From Costus lasius (lineage: Eukaryota; Streptophyta; Magnoliopsida; Zingiberales; Costaceae), in NCBI GenBank assembly GCA_027563935.2, contig CM050451.1, forward strand, positions 104,807,565-104,871,564: a DNA stretch of 64,000 nt, given 5' to 3'. Shown piece by piece: positions 9,925 to 21,080 of this stretch; the stretch's first letter is position 1, and each line of letters begins with the position of its first letter. The notes under the pieces are model-generated. The model saw only the letters and a program-made list of their open reading frames with translations. It was not told where the DNA came from and did no database searches. The translations under genes and the position numbers were made by a program.

Positions 9925-12851
9925 TGTTAGGCCCGATTTTGGCATTTGGGCCACGCAAGCGGCCCAGCCCAGTCGCGGCCCAAATTTCCAGCTCAGTTGA
10001 TGGCGGGTCGGGCGGCTGTAAGCGGGTTCGAGTCGGGCGACTTAATGGGTTGGATGACCCGTTTGGCAAAAAGGGGATTAGGGCTACAGTGCTCTCCCCA
10101 GGTCGCTCCCTGCGCGATCGCGTCCACGCAACGCTTCGTCCGAACTTGGCGGTGGCGCAGCGCTCCTCTCCCCCGATCTCTCTCCACTTCGTCGAGCGAG
10201 GGTTCCGGCAGCGGCGACGGTCTCCGGCGTCTTTTCCCGTGGGTTGGGTGCGGCGGTGCGGGAAGCTTCGGAGCAAGGGGTGGCGTTCCCCTTTCCATTC
10301 CACCTCCTTGTTCTTCGGCGTCGCCGGTGGTGGAGCCGACGGACGGACGTCCGCCGAGGTAAGCCTCTATCTCCTCCCGCTCCGGCTCCATCCAGCGGGT
10401 AGGTTTTCGGTCGGCGAGTGTCGCTGACCCTGTTTCTTCTCCTTGTCGCGCCTCCCTTCCTCTTTCGTTTCCGGCGAGATCTCGGGCGGCTAGCGAGGCT
10501 GGGCCTTCTGCCCCTCTTCCTGGCGACGTCCGGTGACTGTGGGTGGGTCTGCCGGCGTCTCCGGTTGCCGGTGGCTGGGGCGTGGCCCCCCTTCCTTGGA
10601 TGGCATCTGGCGAACCTGGTGGAGTTCGCCGGCGCCTCCCTTGCCTTCGGCGAGGTCGGGTGATAGGGACCCGAACGGCTGCTACCGCAAGTACACGGTC
10701 TATCGTGTAATACAATAATTATCGATCCCACGAGGACTAGGGGTCAAGTACTAACTGATTAGTCAACTAATAGCTAGGTTAATAATTAATGGAGAAATGT
10801 TTAAAATCCTAGTGCAATTAATTAAACTAAAGTGGATTGAAAGCAAACAGAATAGAGAACAAAGCAAACAGGGTTTTAAATCTATGAGAGAGATTCGGGG
10901 CTTTAGGTTTCACCACACTGAAGTATGCAGAATTATTAGAGTTTGATATTTTAAATTAGGTTTTATCTAAGTTCTCAAGGTAATCCTTCCTAGGATACAG
11001 ATGCGCTCCCTCTCAGGACACGGTCCGGTATCCCACTTAGCCCAAGTCTCCTACTTTCGTGGCTTACCGGGTTAAGTCGGATCCAATGAGATCTGTGAAG
11101 GATTAGGGTTCCTCGGGTGATTTCGAGTGCTCTCGCTAAACGGAATCACCAGTCCAATCTAAGGGGTTCCGATGACTGTGGTTCACCTCTCAGTCATTCC
11201 CACAGCATTTAGGGTATGCATACATATGGCCAGTACATACACATGAATGAAAATATCCTAGATATGAATAAAAATCGAAGACAAATAAGAGAAACATGTA
11301 GATCAAACATTAATATCAAACATTCTTACAGTGGGCTACGCCCAAAACCTGAAAATGCGTTTACGCTACAAGATTCATCGTTAAATACATGAAATCTCTC
11401 ACAATAATTAAATCAAACTGAAGGGAAGGGTAGATCCTTGATAGAAGAAGGTCCAACACTAAGATCCACGTCGGAACGACGAAGAAAATGAGCCGGAATA
11501 GTGTTGTCGCCCAGAAAATCGCCCCAAACCCTAGGTTGTCACCTTTTCACTTCATTCTTTGCAACCGCTTAATCAAATCCGATGATTCCAGTCCCAAAAC
11601 GTGCGTAGATAAGTTAGGAAGGTCTCTCTCAAATTTCGTTCAATTCCCCTTCCAGAATAGAAAGTTATGGCTGAAAAATCGAGCACCTGTCAAAACTGCG
11701 CGAGGCGATGCACGACCATGCCCGTGTACGGCTCGGTGAAGCCTGGAATAGTCAGATCATGCATGGCCGTGCATTGGTACACACCCACGACCGTGCATCC
11801 TATAGAGGGCTCCGATTGGGCTAAAATTTCTCGTGTAGTTTCATCTCATCATGAGGAATCGTCCCATATCTTCAGATCTTCCAAATTCCATCAATTTTGA
11901 GGCAAAATACCTACATTTCAATAAAACAAAGGAAACGTGAAGACTCTGAGGAATATGAAGCATTTAAGTGCATAAATGAGACAAAATATGCAATTTAGTC
12001 TAAAATAATAATAGAATTAAGCCACGATATTTCATATATTTGCATGTCATCATCGGGCTCCGCCGGATGGTGCTCCGGCGAGCTTCAGGCGGGTTTCCAG
12101 TGTGCTCCGGCCATCAACCCACCACCTCGGGTTGCGTGCACGTGCGTTGGTTGGCGTACACGTGCCTCGTTTCCTGTGCACGCACCTCTAGCGGGTTCCG
12201 GGCACGGTTCCCGTTCCCGGCCGATCAGCTATCCTCGGCCGGCGTCTTCTTCTCTCCGGCTCTGCGTGTTCCGTGCTCCCGGCCGAGTCGTCTTTCTCGG
12301 TCGGTGACTCCTCGCCCCTCTCTACGCTCTGGTCATGTGCGTTGGCCCTGTGTGATGTGTTTCCCGGTGTGTGCCGGTTGAGTGTGCTGGACGTCTTAGA
12401 GACGTCCGTTCCGGCGAGTGAGTGAGTCTATCCGCCTGCGTGCGGTTTGTTTGGGAGTTAGGGCGTGTGCTCGGCATCGTGCGTGACACTGTCTCTTTTG
12501 CGTTTGTGTGCGCTACCACCTGCGTGTGGTTTTACTTCTTTTCGGTGTATCGGACTCGTACGTGCGCTGCTCCGGCGTCGAGTCTCGGGTCATGTACCTT
12601 AGTTGCACTTCGGAGCTGGTTCGTGCAGCGATCTGTAGGAGACGCGTGGCGGTCTCCGACTGGTCGAGACGAGCAGACATGTGGTTGGCTGTGATAGGCT
12701 GAGGAGTACGTCGAGGACGTGCTCCTACCGGTCGCGCCCGGATCAGTGGTTCGATCACTTAGCCCATGCGTGGGCGTGCTTGGGTGCGAGTCAAGTATTA
12801 ACTCGCGTATAATTTGTTAAAATTTTTATTAGCATAATCCTGAGCGTGACA
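9925..12851 (+). repeat. 3' LTR of the chromovirus, split by a second solo LTR
   Basis: It aligns with the 5' LTR at 1038-4237 after removal of the insertion at 10661-12052, leaving about 1.53 kb. The GC-rich part (9990-10660) gives several long frames on both strands; these are also present, broken differently, in the other LTR and carry no recognisable domain. Confidence 0.88.
10661..12052 (-). mobile_element. Solo LTR, Athila/Tat-type, reverse orientation
   Basis: A 1392-bp insertion with perfect duplication TCGGG (10656-10660 and 12053-12057). On the minus strand it starts TGATGACATG and ends GGTCCCTATCA, with the CTTGCGG and TCGATCCCACGAGG-type words near its end that are shared with the LTRs at 39183-40602 and 47500-48921. 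It is a different family from the solo LTR at 6875. GC-rich dyads at 11705-11795 occupy the same relative place as the inverted repeats in the other Athila-type LTRs, next to a CTCCGATTGGGCT block. Confidence 0.85.
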
Positions 12852-12856
12852 GTAAT

Positions 12857-13400
12857 AATACTATGCGTTGTATTGCTCATTTAAGTTAATCACCCTTAAG
12901 ATATTATATCATCAACATTTACTATTTTAGAATAATAAGCCAAGCATGCCCATCCACCTTAATGTAAAGTGAATCTAATTTTTAAACCAAATCAAACCGA
13001 GCCCTTAAAAAGATAAAATCCCTACAATAAATATTTTAATTCGAAAAATATTTTTATGTGATATTCAAGCCAAATAAAAAGATTAAATTCAAGAAAACAA
13101 ACCTGAACATGACCAAAACATCGGGTTAAATAAAAAGTTTTTCCTTCATGCGAAACAGTTCGCACGTCGTACTGGATTAGAGAAAAAAGCATGGACATTT
13201 ATGCAAGATGGCTAAGGTGAGACATTCTAATTTTCATGTTTGATAGGGAAAGACTGATTAAGGAACATAACTGGGTCCAGCTCACGTGACTCGTGAGTGG
13301 GGTGAGCGGGTCCTGCACCTCACCATATGATGCTTTCCACCCTTTTCATTGGCGAGCTGCTTTTGTCGAGACACGATTTTCCTCCCATCTTGCACAGTAC
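12857..13400. other. Intergenic spacer and upstream region of the five-exon gene
   Basis: AT-rich sequence after the chromovirus. I see no gene or repeat structure in 12857-13250. It leads into the promoter region of the gene starting at 13671. Confidence 0.5.
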
Positions 13401-13416
13401 CATTCCTATGACGTCA
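13283..13416 (+). promoter_or_regulatory. Candidate bZIP-type sites upstream of the five-exon gene
   Basis: A G-box core CACGTG (13283-13288, within TCACGTGA) and a palindromic C-box/CRE-like TGACGTCA (13409-13416) lie 255-390 bp upstream of the start codon. These are known binding cores for plant bZIP or bHLH factors. Function is inferred from motif and position only; no transcription start can be placed. Confidence 0.35.
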
Positions 13417-13670
13417 TCATATTGATGCCCATCTAACATTATTAGAGGATCTACCTGTTTCCTGTATCGGTCAGAACACGGGAATACGTTTCTTTCGTGC
13501 GCAGCGATAAGTGGCTTGTTCATCCCTCCACAACGCGCCTCCTCGCTTCCCCGTTGAACAATGGCCGATATTGAAATCTTCCAGATCACGAACTTTCTTT
13601 TGTTTTCTCGGAGAGAGAGAAAGACAAAGAGAGAGTCAACTTCCTTCTTCCGCCCTCTTGATTGCCTCCG

Positions 13671-14036
13671 ATGGGAAGGAGGCCAAACGAGGTGGGTGGG
13701 AGCACCTTTTGGATCCTCGTCTCGGCGTTGCTCGTCTCGTGTGCTCTGGCCTACCTCGTCCTGACTACGGTCTTCGGCCCGCCGGATTTCATCTACTCGG
13801 GGCCGGTGGTGAGGGAAGGTAGAGGAGTAGGTTGCGGCGGCGAGGATTGCTGCAGGGGGCAGGAGAATCTGGAGTTCTGGGGCCCCACCGTCAAGTGGGG
13901 CACCGATCACAAGTTCAACTCTTCGAAGGAGTGCTGTCGCGCTTGCATGGCCATGTGCAACGGTGATGGAGCGTGCCTCTGTCACTCCTGGGTGTTCTGC
14001 GGGGATAGGGAGCGGTGCGGCGAGAAGTTTGGTGAG
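13671..14036 (+). CDS. Exon 1: signal anchor and Cys-rich domain
   Basis: 122 codons from ATG to GGTGAG, followed by donor GTACGT. It encodes the membrane segment and most of the Cys-rich domain. The next intron (14037-15593) is AT-rich with no clear mobile element. Confidence 0.85.
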
Positions 14037-17000
14037 GTACGTCAGATTATTTTTTTCCCCTCTTTTGGCAATATGACGAAATATAGATGCATTTGTTAAA
14101 CGAATATGATCTTTGAGTAATTGTTCTGTGAATTTAAGTAAGTTTTTTTTTCTCTTATTCTTTTTTAAATCTTATGCTGGCTTGTTCAATTGAGGCGATG
14201 GTTATGTTCATTTCACTGTTCTTCACGTCTAAAAGAGGGTATAATTTACCGATAAGGTGGGCGCAATGGTACGAGACAGATAATTTATCAACAAGGTGCC
14301 TGCCCAGTGGCAGGCTGAGGCCCGGCTCGCTCCAGACCCAAAGGTCAGTGGAAGAGAGACAGAAGACATGATGGGAGGGATTGAACAATGAAATCCGACG
14401 TGATTGCTCTTATGCCCAGAGTGGAGTTATCTGGTTTATAAATAAAACAGAAAATTTTGTTTTGTTTGATGTCAGTGACGCCTAGATCCCATTTTTTTTT
14501 CCCAGTTCAGCAAAACGCCATTTGTCATCCATTCGATCCACAAGGTGAAGCAAGGCACAGATCATTGTTGATATCTTCTACGGTGTTGTGACAATGAGTA
14601 ACATATCACCAATATTATTGCTTGGTTTGTTGAACATAATGGAGGAGACATTTTCTCTATTCACTGTTAAAGAGATATGGCGGGGAGATATTTCCTGATG
14701 TCTGTTGGTTTTGTTTGACTTTGTTTTATGCTCTTGATTATTCTTTACTCCAAAAAAACGGTTTTTTTTTTCTTTCCATTCTCTTGAGCAGCCGTGAGTA
14801 ATTTAAAACCTTTCAGTGTTTGATGGGATCATTTTTCTTCATCCATTTGGTCCTCAAGTTATATAAGGAAACATCACATTTATCCATTTTATCCCGTGTG
14901 CAAAAGAAATACTGGAATTAAGAAAACCGTTGAATATAGTTCTCTACTCCTTCCTTGGCTCTGTTGCTATAGAATGTAACTAGCAGCATCTCCATATCTC
15001 GATGGGTAAGCTTTTCCAGAATGTTATAAGTTGAAATATGTGCATTTACTGAGATTGAGGCACGTATACTTTTCATCTCCTTTTGTAATGGATTAGAAGA
15101 TCATACTCTTTTTTTTTCTCACAAATTAAGATATCATTCAAGACTGCAATTTGTTCTCCAGCTTTCCTTTATTACTATTTTTGATGAATTGCAAATATGT
15201 TCTCAAACTTGCATTAAGTAGGCAGTGATGTTCAAGTAGTAGGCATATTGTAAAAGATGAAAATGCTAAAAAGCATTTCCCACCAAGCCAAGTCATTTAT
15301 CTAATTTACCATGGAAATAAGTACAACAATCTTACTGCTGCATCATCGGGATTCCTTCTTTGTTCATGGAGAGATTGCCATGTGTTCATGAAGACATGTT
15401 TGTGCTGTCTACCCAATTGACTCCTGTTGTATTTTCAATGATGCTACCATTTATCCTCCATAGTGATCGGATATAACTCAATCTGTGTACATTTGGAACA
15501 ATGGACACCTAAAATTAACTTTTACTTGTTGGAAAATTTAAGTGGATATATAGTTTATCAGAATATTAAATTTTTTATTGCAAGTGTCTGCAGTGTTGGC
15601 TGAAGAAACAGGAGGACGTTTTGTTTCCTTCTGTGCATGCCTCAGGGGAGAAGGTTATCTGGACTTCAGGGCTTATTTTTGGGAAAGGAGAGGTAATTTG
15701 TTATCTGGAGGATTTTGCTATTAAATTATTTGTTTTATTGAAATACAGCTATTATATTATTCACCAATTTCTGTATAAACGGATAATAAGTACGTAAAAT
15801 ATTAGCTGCATAGAGTCATAGACCAGTAATAGATTTTAAATTTTGTCTGCTTTGATTCATTGTTGTAATGGTATTTACACATTATGTTGGATCCGTTAAA
15901 GGATATAACCTTAGTAGGATATTTCAGCTCACAGGTCCCTGATACTTCAGTTCCTCTGATTAAAACTTAACTTCAGCTTATCTCATGATTCAGTAACTTC
16001 TTCCTTGTTAGCAAGCTTAGACTTGCAAGATGCTAGATGCATTCTTTTGTTTCCTGCTCTGTTAATCAAGTGTTGCATTTTTTTGAACCTTGTGAAAACT
16101 ATTCTGTGATGCTCGTTGTGATTATTCTATGTTATATCAGGTAGGCAATGGGCAAAGCATAATAGTAATATATTATTGCAACTTTTCTTACATGCTTATG
16201 TTCAATTATGCATGAACTTTGCTGATGGAAAATGGAATACTCCAGAACTGGTCAATACCAATTTTCTTTTCCCTAGATTCACGAGAGTTATCCTCCCTCC
16301 TTTACAATTGCTTTTAGATCACTATCCTGTCATTGAGATATCTGAAACGCTGAACATTGTATAATGTATACTTCGCCTTTCCTTTTCCCTAGACTCGTGA
16401 GAGTTTATTTTGTTCTGATTAACAATCTTTTCTTCCAAATCCTCAGAATTTTTGATTTTTTTTACGTAGAATTTCTTGATTCCTGTATTCTACTTTATGG
16501 AAACTGCTAAAGCTTCTGCATGCATTTTGATTTTTAATTATAAACTTGAGTAATGGAAATTACTTATTACTCATAAAGTTAACTTGGATGAAGATTTCAT
16601 GTTAAGGAAATGCATTTAGCTTCATATTTCTACATGGTATACATCATATCTGCTTATCCTTTCCCCATCCTTTTGAACTCGTCAAAAATAGGGAAATAAT
16701 TTATTCAATAAAAATGTTTTTCCAAAAACAAAGCCCTTCTTCACATATGAGTCGAGAATCAATGGTTACTTTATTCTGTTCTGTCCTATTTCTTTGGCAG
16801 TTTAAAAAATCATAATTTTACTGCTAATACATTGTGCCTGATAAGATGTGAGCTTTTTGTTAAAGAATAGCCTTTTCTAGAACGTCGCTTGCGTGTTCCT
16901 AAACTTGTACAAAGGTTTTGGTTATGGACATCCACCAGAAGATTGTTTGCAACTTTTTAGACTGTCAGATGTCAGAAGAAATGCTTAATGTCTTGTTTGC

Positions 17001-20000
17001 ACAAATTCTCAACGATCAGATCCATATTTTTGGACACAGCAGGGTTTAATTGGTTTTCCGTTTTACCAACCAGGAATGCTCATCTTCTGTTTCTGTTTTC
17101 TTTGTCAGGGCATTGTTGGGCTGGAAACAGATTATGGAACTATTCGTATCAAAGTAAGTGAATGTGAATGCATGTTGTTAAAACTAATTTGTTTTCTTTC
17201 TTTGCTTAAATTTTGAAGAGATTATATCTTTTCATAGCTCTGTGTATTAGATCCTTGAATAAGATGATTGGCTACATATCCATAATCTATTAGACACTTA
17301 AGCTGTGTTTTTTGGAAAGAAAAGAGGGGAGAAAGGAAAAAAACCCCACTTTTCCACTATTTTACTGGGCGGATTAATTCAGAGGGTAAACAAAATAGAG
17401 AACTTTTCCTCAGTTTTTCTTTTTCTCCAAATCGGGGAGAAAAGGGAAAATCATGCATGTTGCTTCCCAACCCATTGTTCGCTGCCTCGCCCCTCTCTTC
17501 CAGACGTTCCCGCCTCCTCCTTGCTGTCGCCGCGAGCTCCCACCATACCGCGCTGCTGCCGCGTGAGCTCACCCTGCCGCTACCGTCCTAGCTCGTCTTC
17601 GCCGCGAGCTCGCCTTGCTGCTACCGTGCTAGCTCATCTTCGCCGTGAGTCCGCCTTGCTGCTGCTGCACTAGCTCGAGCTCGCCGTGAGCCCGCCCCGC
17701 GAGTTCGCTGCTGCTTGCTCACTCCTAGTCGCTCATGCCTGCCTTCGCCGCTGCCTTGTCGTGAACTCACCCCCTCCGTTGTCGCCGCTAGCTGCCACTG
17801 CCCTGCTGTGAGCTCACCCCCTCCATTGCTACCGGTAACTGCCGTTGCCCTATCGCGAGCTCGCCCCCTTCGTTGCTGTCGCGAGCTGCCGCAAGCTCGC
17901 CCCCTACGTTGCCGCCACGAGCCGCCGTTGCCCTGCCATGAGCTCACCCCCTCTGTTGCTGCTCAAGGATTGTAAAACCGATCTGGTACTGGTCCGGCGA
18001 GGCATCGGCACCGGAGCATGGGTTAGAGCACGGAAGCAGCGGACGGCGGTGCGACAGCAGAGGCAATGAAGCTTCTAGAGCTTTTGCTGCCGCTCGGTTC
18101 GCCGGTACCGTACCGGTCTAGCGGCTCGCCGAACCAAGTCGTCGGACCGGTTTTATGATCTTTGTTGCTGCCGCGAGCCACCGTTGCCCTGCTGTGAGCT
18201 CGCCGCCTTCGTTGCTGCCATTGCCCTGCTGCAAGCTCGCCCTCTCTGTTGCAGCCACGAGCCGCCGCGAGTTTCCACCTGGCCGCACTTTCCGCAAGCT
18301 TCTATCTCATTTCTCTCACAAACAAGATCACATGATTTTCACGTGACAATAATATCTTCCCTCCCATTTTTCTTCCCTCACATTTTACTTTCTTCCCACT
18401 TTTACTCTCCTCCAACAAAACACAACCTTAGGTTTCTTATAATCGGATCAAAGATTAATACAGCAAATGATTACATAGATATTATGAAACATGTGATAAC
18501 ATGCAAAAGTTACTACTTGAAATTGGCCATGACTGTCATGGGACATACGCCTAGGATTTATTAAAAGAAACAAGATTGGATGTAAACTGGTTGAAACTCC
18601 TTTACTGCTTGGTCATAAGCTATAAGTGATGATGACTTTCCAAGTATTGACCTTACCAGTTATTAAAGGCTGGTAGGGAAGCTTATCTATTTAACGACTC
18701 AATTTGATATTGTTGATGCGATCAGTGTGGTTAGCCAATATATGTCTGATGCTAAGCAGACCATTACGAAGCTATAATGAGAAGTCTTATGACTTGGAGG
18801 TAATCTTATGACTTGGTGAAATAAGTTGTAGAATATTATAGCAAGATCTAGTGTTGAACTGAAATTAGAGTCATGTCATATACTACTTAGGAGATGATGA
18901 TGTGGCTTCAAACAATTCTTAGTGATATGTGAGTTGCTCGTGAAGTTCCCATGACTATGCGATATTAAATTAAAAACAACTATCTATATTGCCATTTGCC
19001 AATGATCTAGTGTCAACTCACAAAGTATCCATGACTATACGATATTAAATTAAAAATAACTATCTATATTGTCATTTGGCAATAATCTAGTGTTTTAATG
19101 AAAGAATAAAACATATTGATGTTGATTGTCATTTTGTGAGAGATGTAGTGCTGTCAAAGAAAAATTTCACCCTTTTGATTTGATATGAAGGTTAATGATT
19201 AACTAGTTGACATATATATATATATATATATATTTCAAAAGGATAAAAGATTTATTTATCCAAAAGCGTCTCTGTTACGATTCGAGAAGCGAATCGTCCC
19301 TCAAGCCATCGCCGGCGAGAAATCGTGCAAAGCACGCCCTAATGAGAGAATAACAAAACACTTGATAACTCAACTCTAAACCCTAGACCCTTATTTATAA
19401 CCCTTTCCTACTTAGCGGGCCGGGTATAACATACCAACCCGGATCCGCATTATTAAATATCCAATTACTAATACTGGGTCTGTAACAATTGCCCCCTCTC
19501 TAAATAAGCCTTGCCCTCAAGGCTGTTTTAAATTTATTTAAATAAACTTTATCTTGTGCCTCCTTCAGGTTCCAACTTGCTCGAGCTTCTCCCTCTAGTT
19601 CCTCATCAGCAAGGTCCTTCTCCTCATCTTCTACTAAGATCATGAGTCTTAAGCTTTTGTTTGCACAGTGATGCATCAGATGGTAAGGCTGATCACATCT
19701 AAAACATAACTCCTTTTCTTGTTTGGACTTAAAATCTTAGTAAGAGAGGTATCTTCCTCCTTGGTTCTTATTAGTTGTCTAACTCCCCTCTCGCGTCCGT
19801 TGAAGTGTATTCTCGCTAACTGGAGGTAGAGGTCGGCTGCCCTCAGCTACACTGGCCTTGGATGACATGACGCTCCCTGGCTTGTCTTCTATATTAGTTC
19901 TAGCTCCTCCTGAATAGTATCATTCTGTCCTTGTGGCCGTCGGCTGTGTATACGATGAAATATTAGTCCTCCCCCTTCGGAGCCTCTGGTTTGCCTAGTA

Positions 20001-21035
20001 ATGCTTTCATTGCTCGTAAGAACTCTTTCAAAATTCCTAGCCAGTTGTATCGCTTTCCTCACCATGAGAGGGTTAAAAGTGCGCACCCATCTCCTGATCT
20101 CCTCCTGCAATCCACTGAGGAAGTAGCCCATATATTGTGAAGCAGGTAATCTTGGAACTTTTGCCACCAATCTTTTAAATAACTCGACATATTCGCTTAT
20201 TGATTTAGACCCTTGCTCCAATGAAGATAGCATTTCAAAAGGGTTTGCTGCATTACATTTGCTGAACCGTTCAACAAATTCTTCCTTTAAAATTTCCCAA
20301 GTGAGATTGAGTTACATTCTCCTCACCCAACTGAACCAATGAATAGCTGGACCTTCCATACTCACAAATGCCAAAGGAACTCGATGGTGATTAGCGGTTC
20401 CTTGCACCATAAAATATTGTGATCCACCCTAGTGGATCTGTCTCATCAAACACAGGTAATTCCATTTTCCTACACATTACTCTATGGCTCTATGCTCCTC
20501 ATTATTGTGCATGCCCCACTCCATAGAATCTGCCATATAATCGTCTCCGTCATTTCTCATATAAGTCTCATGGCACGGTTCACGACATCTTGTAGCTTCC
20601 CCCATTAAACTCCTTGATCATGCTCTTGAATGCGTCGCATGATTATGAATTTTGGAATCTTCAAATGCATGTTTGGTTCATATTTCAGTAAAAAGTTGGT
20701 GAAAATCATCACTAAGAAATTGGAGAAATAGCAAGGGAAAATCATCACTATGAAAATATATATGTTAATTGTATTGTACATAATAAATGTTTTTGAGACT
20801 AGAGTTAGATGTTCAGTAACTTATCACTATATAAGCAATGCCAAGGCCTCCAAGGTCATCAGGTCATTTATGCGGAATTTGCAAATGATCTTCTACTCTT
20901 TTTATATGACTAGCTCACATTCAATGTAATGTTAAACTCCTTGATCATGCTCTTAAGTGTGCCACATAATTATGAATTTTGGAATTTTCAAATGCATGTT
21001 TGGTTCATATTTTAGTAAATAGTGTGTGTGCGTCT

Positions 21036-21080
<45 letters not shown>

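Larger units (their letters stand above)
1038..12851 (+). mobile_element. Degenerate Tekay-like chromovirus (Ty3/Gypsy LTR retrotransposon)
   Basis: The element begins TGTTAGGCCCG at 1038 and ends GAGCGTGACA at 12851. Flanks GAAAT (1033-1037) and GTAAT (12852-12856) match at 4 of 5 bases, as expected for an old target duplication. It has two long LTRs, a TGATATCAGAGCC primer site at 4241-4253 (initiator tRNA-Met type), a GGTGGGGGAGAA polypurine tract before the 3' LTR, and remnants of RT, RNase H, integrase and a chromodomain. That order defines a chromovirus. All frames contain many stops and the two LTRs differ at about 7 of the first 85 bases, so it is old and dead. Three later LTR insertions lie inside it. 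Confidence 0.9.

Noticed and set aside
9924..10731. Long overlapping frames on both strands (up to 240 aa) in GC-rich sequence
   Set aside because: They lie in the chromovirus 3' LTR, recur with different breaks in the 5' LTR (2770-3500), overlap one another on both strands and show no domain.
17305..18346. Ala/Pro/Ser-rich frames in intron 3
   Set aside because: They come from a GC-rich tandem array inside a mobile element, and the longest frames occur on both strands.
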